Notes under the pieces: generated by a model
The model's database searches: none
What the model was told of the DNA's origin: nothing
The model's input: only the letters and a program-made list of their open reading frames with translations
Source of the DNA: Sabethes cyaneus
Taxonomy: Eukaryota; Arthropoda; Insecta; Diptera; Culicidae
Reading direction: 5' to 3'
Assembly (NCBI RefSeq): GCF_943734655.1
Contig: NC_071354.1
Coordinates: forward strand, 142,161,142-142,225,141
Length of the DNA stretch: 64,000 nt
Program-made: the position numbers and the translations under genes
Shown here: positions 23,290-34,705 of the stretch, one piece after another
Layout of the letters: the number at the start of each line of letters is the position of its first letter
Numbering within the stretch: position 1 is the first letter of the stretch

Positions 23290-23625
23290 TCACACACGCG
23301 TACTCACTCTAACGAACACGCCGGCATAAGCATCTCTTTAAAACGCTCGCTCTTATTTCTTCATGCACTGCAACGAATTTTTGCGAGTGTGTGTTTAGCT
23401 AACAGCTATAGTCGTCGCTCGTCGTTTGTCGTTGCAGCCCGATCTGTTGATACATATTACTCGCGACGGCTCGTACTTCCGCGCCCGCCCGTGAGTAGAA
23501 TCGATGGCGAAGATGAAGAAGAAAAAGTAATGCAAAGTTTGTATCCCACTGCGCCACTAGCCTCACGGGCAGCAGCGATGTCAACCTTCCAGACATTTGA
23601 GCATGCATAAATTTGGGACCCACCA
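23290..23625 (+). repeat. Left arm of a 4.6-kb-spaced inverted repeat
   Basis: Positions 23539-23621, including 'caaccttccagacattt' and 'cataaatttggga', match the reverse complement of 27899-27965 closely. More distant similarity continues outward ('cacacacgc', 'aacgctcgct'). The intervening DNA holds the CCCAAG element and the RTE insertion. Confidence 0.65.
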
Positions 23626-24625
23626 ATTATTTAAGTTCTTGTGAATTCTGGTTTTACTAATGTTTACTTAAGCATAAAGTACTCCACCCAAGCAGCACTT
23701 GCAACATCTTCCATATTGCTTTAAGTCTTGTTTAAATTGCAAAACGCTTCACCGGTTACAGTATTGAAACACGCAACAAATAAGCGACTTCATGTTATTA
23801 ATACGTTGGATTCAGGTTATCCATTAGTTATACTGGCTGTCACAAATATATTAGTCTATATCTAGTAACATGAAACTTCATCGCAACATCGTGTTTTTAT
23901 AATGTCATTGCTAAACAATAATGTCACATGATGTTGCATCATATTGATTACGGCATATTATTAAATGAAATGTAACCAAACAAATACAATCAATGTAACA
24001 TCATATTCCGCCATATTTTTATGTAAAAATATTTTTCAACGAAGAAATGTTTTTATTTTAACACAAATTACACGAACATTCATCAGGAATCCATGGCATT
24101 TACCAAAATATTATTTGATTACAGTATCTAGTTCGATTTTACACCGCATTTTTCCATCGTAAACGAATTCTTAATCTAGCTGGTTTAATTCTTTAAACTT
24201 GAAAATTAGTAAATTAATAACTTTCACGAGGCGCATCAAATAATACAAAGCAAAATTATATTTTGCACGATTAATTTTGAATGGCACGAAGATTAGCTCG
24301 TAATAGGCCCAAAAAACTAAAGTTTTGTTTCGCATTAAGAATATAAAAGTAAATAATTTTCGTCTTGGAGACCAGAGAGGAAATTAGTTTCCCGGTTCCC
24401 GCTAAACATAATTTGCGATTACGAAGTTGCTCATAATTGTTTGGTTTTTGTGCGAGGAAAAAAGAGAAGAAAGTATTTTTGCTTTTACGCAAGTTTTGAC
24501 AACGCGACATATAGGATTTCGTGTTAGTGTGAACAAACTTAAAATCTCTTTTAGTATCGTAGTCGCGAATGGATAGATAACGCGCAATGATGTTTCATAA
24601 AACATCTGTGTAATAATTGGTTGCA

Positions 24626-24641
24626 TATAGGCTCCACCTCT
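24626..24641 (+). repeat. Target-site duplication, left copy
   Basis: TATAGGCTCCACCTCT, identical to 27702-27717. Confidence 0.93.
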
Positions 24642-27600
24642 GCACCTGCATATAGGAGGGCTATTCCGAGCTTCGTTGGCCCTCCGGCAAAACAGGGGGT
24701 TGGTATAGCAGGCTTTGCAAGCCGTCAACACGCAAAATACTAAAGCACGGAACGAAGAACAAATATATTCTTACTGGAACAATCGGAATAGGCCCACGCG
24801 ACGAAAAAGGACTATGGATTGGAAACTCGGGACGTGGAACTGCCGATCTCTCAATTTCCAAGGGAGCACTCGAGTGCTCTCCGACGTATTGAAAGGCCGC
24901 AAGTTCGACGTCGTGGCGCTGCAGGATGTGTGCTGGAAGAGCTCAACGGTACGTACGTTCAGAGATGAACATACCATCACCAGAGCTGCGGCAACACACA
25001 CGAGCTGGGTACAGCTTTCATAGTGATGGGCGAGATGCGGAAACGGGTGATTGGGTGGTGGCCAATCAATCCTCGAATGTGCAGGTTGAGAATCAAGGGT
25101 CGATTTTTCAATATAAGCATCATCAACGTGCACAGCCCTCACCTCAGAAGTACTGATGACGACAAGGATGAGTTCTACGCGCAGTTGGAGAGTGAACACG
25201 ACCGCTGCCCAAAACATGATATCAAGATCGTCATCGGGGATTTCAATGCTCAGGTCGGCCAGGAGGAGGAATACAAACCGGTGATTGGAAGGTTCAGTGC
25301 ACACCAACGGACCAATGAAATGGGCCTAAGACTTATCGACTTTGCCGCCTCCAAGAATATGGCCGTACGTAGTACCTTTTTAGTACCAGCACAGAATCCA
25401 TCATAAGTACACCTGGAGGTCACCAAATCAGACAGAATCACAGATCGACCACGTTCTGATCGACAGTCGGCACTTCTCAGACATTATCGACGTCAGATCC
25501 TATCGAAGCGCTAACGTTGACTCGGACCACTACCTAGTGATGGTTAAAATGCGCCCAAGACTCTCCGTTGTGAACAACATTCGGTACCGACGCCAGCCTC
25601 GGTTAGATCTCGCGCGGCTGAAGCAGCCAGATGTCGCCGCAAACTACGCGCATTCACTCGAAGCTGCACTGCCGGAAGAGGACGAGCTGGACGAAGCCCC
25701 TCTCGAGGACTGTTGGAACACTATCAGAACAGCCATCAGCAGTGTAGCGGAGAGCTCCATCGGGCATGTGGCCCGGAATCAGCGGAACGATCGGTTTGAC
25801 GATGAATGTAGGAGGGTGATGGATGAGGAGAACGATGCGCGGGCGGCCAAGATGCGCAGTACCACACGACAGAACGTGGAAAGACTCAAACAGAAGAAGA
25901 TGCAGCGGAACCAAATCTTTCGGGAGAAAAAGCGCTACCTGGAAGAGCAGGAATATGCAGAGTTGGAGCGGCTGCATCGTTCTCAGGAAACGCGAAAGTT
26001 CTACCAGAAACTGAACGGATCCCGCATAGGCTTTTTGCTGCGAGCCGAAATGTGTCGGGATAAGATTGGCAGTATTCTGACGGACGATCGTGAGGTGACC
26101 GATAGATGGAAGGATGGATTTCGACGGTGCAACAAACGGGGAAGAGGTGCCAGCCCCAACAATAGGCGAAATTAAGGAGGCCATCATGCAGCTAAAGAAC
26201 AACAAGTCAGCTGGAAAAGATGGCATCGGAGCGGAGCTTATTAAAATGGGACCAGAAAAGCTGGCCGTTTGTCTGCACCGACTAATTGTTAGAATTTGGG
26301 TAACGGAATAGCTACCGGAGGAGTGGAAAGATGGGGTTATCTGCCCGATCTATAAAAAGGGCGACAAGTTGGACTGTGAGAACTATCGAGCGATCACCGT
26401 TCTCAATGCCGCCTATAAAGTGCTGTCCCAAATCATTTTCCGCCGTCTATCACCAATTGCGAATAGATTTGTGGAAACTTATCAAGCCGGCTTCGTCGAA
26501 GGTCGGTCTACAACGGATCAAATATTTACACTGCGGCAAATCCTCCAAAATGGCCGTGAATACAGAGTTCCCACGCATCATTTATTCGTTGACTTCAAAG
26601 CCGCATATAATACCATCGACCGGAAAGAGCTATGGAAAATCATGGACGAGAACAGCTTTCCCAGGAAGCTCATCAAACTGATTTAATCTACGATGGATGG
26701 TACACAGTGCTGTGTTCGGATTTCGGGTGGATTGTCAAGTTCATTCGAATCACACAGAGGGCTTCGTCAAGGTGATGGTCTTTCATGCCTGCTGTTCAAC
26801 ATAGCGCTACAAGGTGTTATGAACCGAGCGGATATCAACACGCGGGCACGATATTCAACAAATCTAGTCAATTCGTCTGCTTTGCCGATGACATGGATAT
26901 TATCGGCAGAACATCTGTGGCGGTGGCTGAACAGTACACCAGACTAAAGCGCGAAGCAGAAAAGATTGGGTTAAAGGTAAATACGTCTAAAACAAAGTAC
27001 ATGCTGGCCAGCGGAACCGAGACCGAACGACGCCGTTCCGGCAGTAGTATATTGATCGACGGCGATGAGTTTGAGGTAGTCGATGAATTTGTCTACCTTG
27101 GCTCACTGGTAACGGCGGACAATGATACCAGCCGTGAGATTCGGATGCGTATTATCAGCGGAAGTCGTGCTTACTATGGGCTCCACAAGCAATTGCGGTC
27201 GAGCAGACTAAGTCCCCGTACAAAGTGTACCCTGTACAAGACGCTTATTAGACCGGTTGTTCTCTACGGGCATGAAACATGGACTATGCTCGAGGAGGAC
27301 CTGTGAGTGCTTGGAGTTTTCGAACGACGAGTGCTAAGAACGATCTTCGGCGGCGTACAGGAAAACGGAGTTTGGAGGCGGAGGATGAACCATGAACTCG
27401 CACAGCTCTATGACGAACCCAGTATCCAGAAAGTGGCTAAAGCTGGACGGATACTATGGGCAGGGCATGTTGCAAGAATGCCGGACAACTACCCTGCAAA
27501 GATGGTGTTCGCCTCAAATCCGGTAGGAACAAGACGACCAGGAGCGCAGCGAGCAAGATGGTTAGACCAGGTGGAGCGCGATCTGGCGGAGAGTACTCGG

Positions 27601-27701
27601 TGGCCAAGGAATTGGAGAGCGGTAGCCCTCAAGCGAGTTACATGGACAAATTTTGTTCAACAGGCCTTGTCTTAGGACGGCAAGCCACCTAAGTAAGTAA
27701 G
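24642..27701 (+). mobile_element. RTE-type non-LTR retrotransposon, complete length (family B, copy i)
   Basis: 3,060 bp between two identical 16-bp target duplications, the usual size for an RTE element. Order: a 5' leader of about 170 bp, endonuclease, linker, reverse transcriptase, C-terminal domain, then a very short 3' end finishing in (AAGT)n at 27690-27701. No separate ORF1 is visible, as is usual for RTE. The tail repeat recurs antisense at 38968-38979 at the end of another copy, confirming it as the true 3' end. Inserted within the CCCAAG-ended element. Confidence 0.92.
24813..27675 (+). pseudogene. Endonuclease-reverse transcriptase polyprotein of the RTE copy, disabled
   Basis: Endonuclease: LGTWNCRSLN near the start, DVVALQDVCW (family usually ALQE), IKIVIGDFNAQVG (25218-25260), TWRSPN...QIDHVLID and NVDSDHYLV (25400-25545). 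RT: LPEEWKDGVICPIYKKGDKL, RLSPIANRFVETYQAGF, DFKAAYNTIDR, RGLRQGDGLSC, the catalytic CFADDMDIIG (FADD at 26881-26892), VYLGSLVTAD, and RPVVLYGHETW. The tail is GGVQ, GHVARMPDN and RARWLDQVERDL. Damage: frameshifts near 25005, 25385, 26110 and 26855, and in-frame stops at 26309-26311 (TAG), 26684-26686 (TAA) and 27304-27306 (TGA). Between these lesions every domain is readable. Acts in the nucleus when intact; this copy cannot. Confidence 0.9.
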
Positions 27702-27717
27702 TATAGGCTCCACCTCT
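27702..27717 (+). repeat. Target-site duplication, right copy
   Basis: Identical 16 bases to 24626-24641, directly after the (AAGT)n tail. Confidence 0.93.
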
Positions 27718-27894
27718 TACGCTTTTTCAATCACATAACAGTTCGATAAAGGTAACTGATGCGAACCTTTACCATATTTGAATGTTTCAATTATAGTTGC
27801 GTAACCCTTCATGCAACAAATGGTGCTACTTGGGCACTAACTATTTTCGTTATACAAAAGATTAGACTGAGAAAATAAAATGCTGCCAAGAAAA

Positions 27895-28185
27895 TGATAG
27901 GATCCCAAATTTATGTATGCACAAATGTCTGGAAGGTTGGCATCGCTGCGGGCAGCTGATCCCACGAGTTTTTTTTTTTTTTTTTGCTTCGGGAATAAGC
28001 TATGCAGGAAGACGATGTGAGGATGAGCATGCGCGAGTGTTTGAGTAGCAGAATGTCTGCATACAACACCGGCGGCTGTTTTTTTACGCCTGCGTGTGTG
28101 GCGAAAGCGTTGAGTGCTATGTTGCTCATACTCTTTCACCTGTGAGTCGGCATGGTTGACTTCTCGCTCGATTCGCAACATTGAA
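27895..28185 (-). repeat. Right arm of the inverted repeat
   Basis: Reverse complement of the arm at 23290-23625, best over 27899-27965. Contains a 17-base T run near 27968-27984, which would be a poly(A) stretch on the minus strand. Confidence 0.6.
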
Positions 28186-28326
28186 CTGACAGGCTGTTAG
28201 AGTACAAGACAATTACGGGGCTAGTACAACGATCCTACTGACTTTTGCAGCAGCACCGTCCAACCGAGATTCGAGCATACGATGGCTGACTTATTAGGCC
28301 AGTATTGTACCTCGAAGCTAACCGGA
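28186..28326 (-). mobile_element. Feilai-like SINE, antisense
   Basis: 'caggctgttagagtacaaga', 'acggggctagtacaacgatc' and 'gtacctcgaagcta' match the family. The tail end is truncated. Confidence 0.78.
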
Positions 28327-28339
28327 AGGTTCAACTTTA

Positions 28340-28690
28340 CCATCATCTCCATCGGATTTGTCATTTATCGGTTCGTACATCTTGATTAAACTGTAGTTGA
28401 AGAAGTTGCCCAATATTCTCAACCCATACGGTTATCTATGGGCATCCGCAGGATAACTCGATGCTTTTGGTTTCCCAACTCTACGAAATCGATTCCACGT
28501 TGCGCCTCTTTACCCCCCGCAGCCGATGCGGTATTACGATGTGCCACATAACTCCTTTTCTTCGGTATCTGAACACCGAGCATAGCAGCAGTTTCCAAAC
28601 CTAATCGGTGTAGCTCTTGAGCAAGCAATCCAGCTTATGCCGGTCCATGAAGAGTTCGAACGTTCCGTATCCCGAGCTTACAGTCATTAT
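28340..28690 (-). pseudogene. Non-LTR endonuclease N-terminus
   Basis: Antisense: LGIRNVRTLHGPA (family 'GtWNVRTL'), one stop, then LLAQELHRLGLETAAMLGVQ, which corresponds to 'L..EL.R..LdiaalqE.R'. HRVILRMPIDNR follows and, after a shift, YWATSS and a 'NYSLIKMYEPI' block typical of the endonuclease mid-region. The SINE at 28186-28326 ends it. The catalytic glutamate of the second block is replaced (GVQ). Clade not determined. Confidence 0.65.
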
Positions 28691-31585
28691 CCATTAATCG
28701 TTTCTAAGATTTTTGTCATTTCCTATGCCGATTGATTGACATTTTGTATTTCCATTTCTGTTGCTCATGGCATGTAAGAGTTTTGGTATACTATCTTATT
28801 GGGTCGCGATAGCTACATCCCGCTGATAGAACTAACATCTTAGGCATAGCTTGCATGATACAGCATTTCATATCCAGTTACTCGCTCTGAGACAGATGTT
28901 GTTTAAGGCGCCCCTCTTCTGAGAAACAGACTCTCGAGTTCGGAGTGCGAACTAGCTTTGCTACCCATTTCCAGATAAGGCCATCAATCATTCGACTTCG
29001 ATCTGCAAAGAGATACAAAGTTTTCTACAGCAGAAAAATCCAAAGTCAATATATTATACTCCATAAAATCTTCAAATACACATAAACTTCATGGTTGGTT
29101 GTAAATTCTGTATCTTTTAATTATAAAAATTTTAAGATAACGTTTTTCATTGCTCCTGAGTTAAGGCCGAAAAACTAACAACCGGTCATGCATCATTTTA
29201 AAAGAACCGCTTGAAGTTCTGGCGTAAGAAAAAAAAAAGTTTCACTTATCCGCTTCCACGAAATAACTATAATCTACTAATTTGGTATCATTACATGACA
29301 TTCTAACAGTAGAATCTCACTTAGCTGACAGCTCAACTTCCTCGTTTCGATGCGGTAGCGCGCGCGCGGTTATTGTTAACGTTTAGTACCTAGTTTCTTT
29401 GTTATTGCCAGTCTACTAGCCGGTCTATTTAGGCTACATACTGGCGGTGGAAATTACACAAAAACCAACCATCGCATCGCCGCAAAACATCCGCTAGACA
29501 TAACAAAATTGCCTACCGCTTCTGGTTTTGCTCAACGCCCTTCCAGTGAACAGTAAGAATGAGCAGCAGCTATTAGCCGGGGTGAGAACCAATGCAAGCT
29601 CCGGCATCCATTTAGCTGCATACAGATTCGATGTTGGAATATGAGTTGCTGTCTGCGTTGTTTATCAGTTCGGCATTTTTTCGGCATGTTTTTCTCCGCC
29701 AACTAACGCTTAGGATTAATTAAGCACCGGTTTTTCGCATGGCAATTCACTCTGGCAAAACGTTTCACTCCATTTAGACACGCTTTCCTCGCCACCACAG
29801 CTCGAGCCGTTGCGTGCGAGTTGTGCTGAGTTTTCATAATCCACCGCCTCGTACGAGTAAATCGATAAAATGGACACGAAGGTGAAGTTGAAATGTTTAG
29901 AGCATCTCAGGAATTTGCGTCTGGCCCACGAGCATGGCTCTGTCTGATGTTAACAGGCGGGATAAAATTCTCGATACGTGGCCATGAGACTCAATGGCAG
30001 ATGTCTGCTCTAGATAGTCTCCGGCGGTTAGTTCAACCGCTACCGATGCAAGAACTCTAACAGTCGTGATTCGTGACTACTTATGATAATACTAACAATA
30101 ATAGTAACGAAAAAGTCGACACCAGCACTTGCTGTCGGTTGCTACCTTGCTAAAAGAAATCCTGTACGAGCTAATGTCTGTTTACTCAGCAGTATCGCAC
30201 TCGGAGTAAGCAAATAAGCACACGTCCGATCCTTTAGCATAAATACACCAGCATACGGTCGCCGGGTACCGTCATATCGCATCCTTCCTTTTGCAGCTTA
30301 TTTATTTCGTCTAAGTCTGAAATCTGAAGAAACGATGATGCTGTTGTTCTCGGAATCGAATGGAAAATAAATAACGACATTATGTCTGCCGAGCGAGCGA
30401 GGTTGACGCGTCTCCACGGGGTGGTTTGTGTTACGTTTCAATCGGATTAATCACAAGCGGCCCACTTTAGCGGACCTGCCGTATCCGAGACTGTTTGCTG
30501 AATGCAAATGATAAATATCGTACCACCGTACAGGGAAGGTGCGATTTTCGAAACATTTCGGGTTTACTTTGACGGAGACTGTATAAAACTTAGACTGTAT
30601 AGGTATTTTTTTCTTTAACCAAGTGTTTATAAATATCAAATATCTTAGTGAAAAGTTTTAATCAAAATTTAGGCCAACCCTTGCCTGCAACGGACCAACA
30701 CCGAACAGACAATCCGCCTTGAGCTGTTGATGATGTGAGAAAAAGAGAGAGGGAAACATTTTTTCTTTTTGTTTTCACGTTTTGACAATTCACGGAAAAA
30801 GATTTCGTTCGTGAGTGCGAACAGACTTCAAAATCCTTTTCGGAGCCGTTAAAGCGAATTCTTGTTGAACCACTACCCGTCAGCACCTGATAAAACTAGA
30901 ATATTTCGTGAACATTAACTATATCTGCGTAACATTTACTTAAGGTAGAAACACGCATCATTGATTTCTGGAATTTCTAAAGCTATTTTTATGCTTAAAA
31001 CAAATTATGTTCATGAATTGTTTGCACTTCATTCTTTGCATCTGTCGGAACATAATCACAAATTTTGATGAATTTTTCTTTGAGCTTACAAACCATTTTA
31101 GTAATTTTAAAAATTAATGACGCGTTATTGAATATTAGGCAAGGTGCAAAAAACTGTACTCTCATAAAAGTAACAAGAATTTGAAATTGAATTTTGAAAA
31201 AATGTCCAGAGAGGTAATTTTGTCAAGAAATCTAAATCAAACTCAAAATCAAACTAAAAGCTTGATGTCACTGACTTACCTTACAGTGGAAAGTGGTATG
31301 TAGGTACATATTTAGAGATTTTCTATCTCAGAAAATTTTACTGGCCTTAGCAGGGTTTAAATTCTGATTTACTAGGAGTTTTCTAGTCAAGAAGCGTAAA
31401 ATGGGGAATCTTCACTAGCGTGTCCAGACATAAAGCGTATCCAGAGCGGGGTACCCGACCTTTCAAAAAAAGATTTGGTTTGAAAAAATTAAAAATAAGT
31501 CGCAGGATAGCGAATGTATTATTACTTATCACAAAATTACTGGTCGATTACGTTGAAAACTCCGGACAGTCGGGTTCAGTTGGAT
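28691..31585. other. No recognisable mobile element; possible unique DNA
   Basis: No RT, transposase, SINE or TIR homology seen in 2.9 kb, unusual for this window. A CG-alternating run lies near 29358. An ATG in the context 'cgataaaATGG' at 29869 opens a 25-codon frame that begins MDTKVKLKCLEHLRNL and ends in TGA at 29944-29946. I cannot connect it to further exons. Confidence 0.4.
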
Positions 31586-31589
31586 TTAA

Positions 31590-31885
31590 ATCATACTTGA
31601 TTGGATAGAAATTATACTTGGCACTGGACTAGAAATTAGAATTGAAATTGGATTTGAAATATGACTTGAGCCAGGACCTTAAATTAGACATTAATTTGGG
31701 CTTGTAGCTTTGCTTGCTATCTAACTGGAAACTGGATTTAAATTAAGCTTGAATTTAGAATTTCGAATTTAAAATTAGGGTTGAAATTGACATTCAAATT
31801 GTACTTGATATTGGACTAAAAATCAGGTCTTAAACTTGGGCTTTAAATCGGTTATGCAATTGAATTTGAAATTAACCTTGACATT
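31590..31885 (+). repeat. Degenerate ~12-bp tandem repeat (GAAATTGGACTT type)
   Basis: Many diverged copies such as 'gaaattggatttgaaat', 'gaaattatacttgg' and 'gaaattgacattc'. The same motif recurs at 36370-36570. Confidence 0.75.
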
Positions 31886-31899
31886 GTATATTATGTACT

Positions 31900-32674
31900 T
31901 TATGTGTATATTGTATACTTTATGTTCATTTTTTTTCTTTTTTTTCTGTATCCTTTTCTTGGTTTTCGCTATCAACGATCTTCTTTTTCCTTCCGTTTTG
32001 CTTCTTTTTCTATCGCTTTTTCTGTGCTGAATTTCCTGTTTCATTGTTTCCTGTCCCATTTTTTTAATTCTAAGTCCACTTTTCCTCGTGTTTTCCACTT
32101 GTTCTTTTTTGTTATTTACTTTCATAATTCTGTCTTTTCTCTTTCCCTCTTTTTGTTTCCAGTTTTCGTAATTTCCTAACTCTTTTTATCACCTTTCCTA
32201 CTCGTTTCCCGCCTTGGTCTGTTCCGTTTTTTCCTCTTTTTGTTGTCCCGATGGTTCGTCATTTCTATGACGTTTATTCTGTTTTTAGCTACCATTATTA
32301 GTTTTCTTATTCGGGTTTACTTTTCTATCTACATTTTTTGCCTTTTTCTCTTCCGTTTTACATTTTTCTTTAGTCCATTTTGCCTGTTTCTCTTATTTTC
32401 GTTTTCTGTCGTGTTTTCCAATTTTTCTCCTTTCTGTTTTTTCGTTTCACAACCCGTTTTATATCTTTTTAACGTTCCCTTGTTTACTTTACCGTTTACT
32501 TGCTTTTTTCTCTTCTGTTATACTTTTTTTCCTTTTTGATTTCTCTTGTTTTCCGTATATCCTTTCTTGCATATTTTTCTTCTTTTTTGTTCTCTTATTT
32601 CCCATTTTCTACTAGCTGTTCTTTCTTTCTCTATTCTTATCCTGTCCTGTTTTTTTCCTCTCTTCTGTCTTTTT
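31900..32674 (+). repeat. Polypyrimidine tract, left part
   Basis: Nearly 800 bp with strong C+T excess on the plus strand, dominated by 'ttttct', 'cctttt' and 'cgtttt' words. Long open frames here encode only F/S/L-rich sequence and are compositional. The tract resumes at 33788 after the antisense family 1 element, so one tract was split by that insertion. Confidence 0.8.
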
Positions 32675-33787
32675 TGACGTAGGACTACGTCTTTGTTTAC
32701 TATACTGGGACTGGGTAGCACTTTATGTAAACGAAAATAAAAATGTAACGTTTGAATGAAAGATTTCAAATGTTAATAACTACTAAACTACTGAACGAAA
32801 CTGTTAAATTTATATGTCGTTGGAAAGATAAAATGACCAGCTATTTTATAGGAGGGTAATAGACCAATTTTAGGAGGGCGTAAGAGGGGGGGCTCCTATA
32901 CAAATGAAACAAAAATTCCCAAAAACTCGAGAACTAATCAAGCAAATGGAACCAAATTTGGCATGTGCCTGTTTCAGAAGGTGAGATTTTTTGCTACGAC
33001 GTGCTGTGATCTCTCGCTCTTCTAAGAGGGGGGCTCCTATTCAAATGAAATTTCCTCAAAACTCTAGAACTAATCAAGTAAACGGAACCAAATTTGGAAC
33101 GTAGGGGTTTCAGAATGCAAGAATTTTTTCTATGGTAAATTGATACCCCTGCCCTCTTTAGGAGGGGGGGCTCCCATACAAATAATATGCAAATTTCTTC
33201 ATAACTCAAGAACTAATCAAGCAAATGGAACCAAATTTGGCATGTGGGGATTTTGGAGGCATAAATTTATTTTGAATTTATTTATTTTATGATAGCTTGA
33301 GACCCCTCACCCCTGTGGTAGAAGGATAAGGACTCTCATACAAATAAAACAGAAATTGGTCATTCATTACTATTTCAACCTTTATGATGCACACAAGTGA
33401 TTTTTAAAAGAAATCTCTATGTCTCAAAGGTTGCAGGCGTTGTACTACCCAAGCAACAATGTGAGTCTTATTGTACTGTAATGGTGGTCTTCAAGACCAA
33501 TTTTGGTCTCTAATGCCATCATAAGAGTGTAATAAAACCCAAATTGTTACTTGGCTTATGAACCCTCGTCCACTTTTTTTTAAATCCACCATTGCATTAA
33601 ATGAAGAATTGAATCTGAATGTTTCGCTCTTCTCTTTTAAACATTCACTTAAATAATGGCACTCAGAGATTCTTATGAACATACACATGCCAGAAATGCA
33701 GTTTACATTAGTCTTTGATCTGATGATCTGATATAGTCCTACGTCACCCTTTCGTACAACCCTTAGGGCTGTATACCTTGTAGTTTT
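32675..33787 (-). mobile_element. Repeat family 1, copy 2 (inverted)
   Basis: Reverse complement of 2697-3843 from 'tgacgtaggactacgtcttt' to 'accttgtagttttttat'. Contains antisense 130-140-bp units near 32920, 33060 and 33205, and is itself interrupted by a 108-bp MITE at 33448-33555. Its two ends sit in the middle of a polypyrimidine tract. Confidence 0.8.
33448..33555. mobile_element. 108-bp CCCAAG MITE
   Basis: Starts CCCAAGCAACAATGTGAG; the reverse of its right end is GCCAAGTAACAATTTGGG. The uninterrupted family 1 sequence at 2926-2945 ('cataagtacaaggcctgc', plus strand) corresponds to the flanks here, giving an empty site. A TA at 33446-33447 and a TTA after the element are consistent with a TA target. 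Confidence 0.75.
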
Positions 33788-34500
33788 TTATCTTTTTTCC
33801 TTTCATTTTTTTCTTTTTTCCTGTTTCGTTTTATGACGTTTTCTATTGTGTTTACTAACTCGTTTCGATTTTTATTGGTCCCGGTTTTCGGCTGTTTTCA
33901 TTCTTGTACTTTTTTCCATTCCATTTTTCATATTCCATTCGTTTCTTTGCTCTTTCTCTTGTTATATCCTGTTTTTCCTCCTTTCCTATCACGTTAATTT
34001 TTTCTTTTCAATTTTATCACTGTTGTCTTCTTTTTGTTTTTTTTTTCTGTCCCACTGTTCATTTTTTCTCTTCTCGTTTCTCCATTTCCATGTTTTCATA
34101 ATTTCTTCTTTACTTTTTCTCTTTTTTTATCCCATTTTTCTCCTGTCTCATTTTCTAATTTTTCTGTCCAGTTTGTTCTCATTTTTCTTGATTGTTTTTC
34201 CTTCTTTTTTCTCATTTTTCTACTTTTCGAACTATTCTCCTTCTTTTTCTGTCAATGTTCTGTTTTTTGCCTCGTTTTCCTTTCTTTTCCTTCCGTTTTC
34301 TTCTTTTCCACTTTTTCCTCGTTTTATGACCCGTTCACTCTCCCATTCGCATATAATTTTTCTTTCGTTTTTCCTCTTTTTCTCCCGTTTATCTACTTTT
34401 TGTCACGTTTGCCTTCGAACTCTGTTCCCTTCACTTTCTATCTTATTTTTTTTTTTCATTTTTTTGCTTCTTTTTCTTTCTATCGGTAATCCATATGTGA
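33788..34500 (+). repeat. Polypyrimidine tract, right part
   Basis: Same composition and words as 31900-32674. The longest open frame (33846-34559, 237 codons) is almost all F, S, L and I and is not a credible gene. Confidence 0.8.
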
Positions 34501-34705
34501 ATATGCTAAGAAAATTTACTATCATTTTCATACGAAACTATAAGCTCTACATTGTTTGATTCGTGAGATATGAATTTTTGAATTAGGTAAACATATAAGC
34601 AAACCTAGATTTTCAGCCATTTTACTCAGGAACGACAAAAACTGTTATCATGAAAATTTTATCATTGAAAGGTGAGAAATTGACAAATGAGAAATAAAGT
34701 TTGAA

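Larger units (their letters stand above)
23687..27834. mobile_element. CCCAAG-ended element hosting the RTE insertion
   Basis: The left end reads CCCAAGCAGCACTTGC. The right end in reverse reads CCCAAGTAGCACCATTTG. Similar ends occur at 33448, 39347, 41273 and 41460. Without the 3.06-kb RTE and one copy of its duplication, this element would be about 1.07 kb and AT-rich. No coding region of its own; target duplication not clear. Confidence 0.6.

Noticed and set aside
33846..34559. 237-codon hydrophobic frame resembling a multi-pass membrane protein
   Set aside because: F/S/L content follows from the polypyrimidine DNA. Overlapping frames look the same and there is no codon structure.
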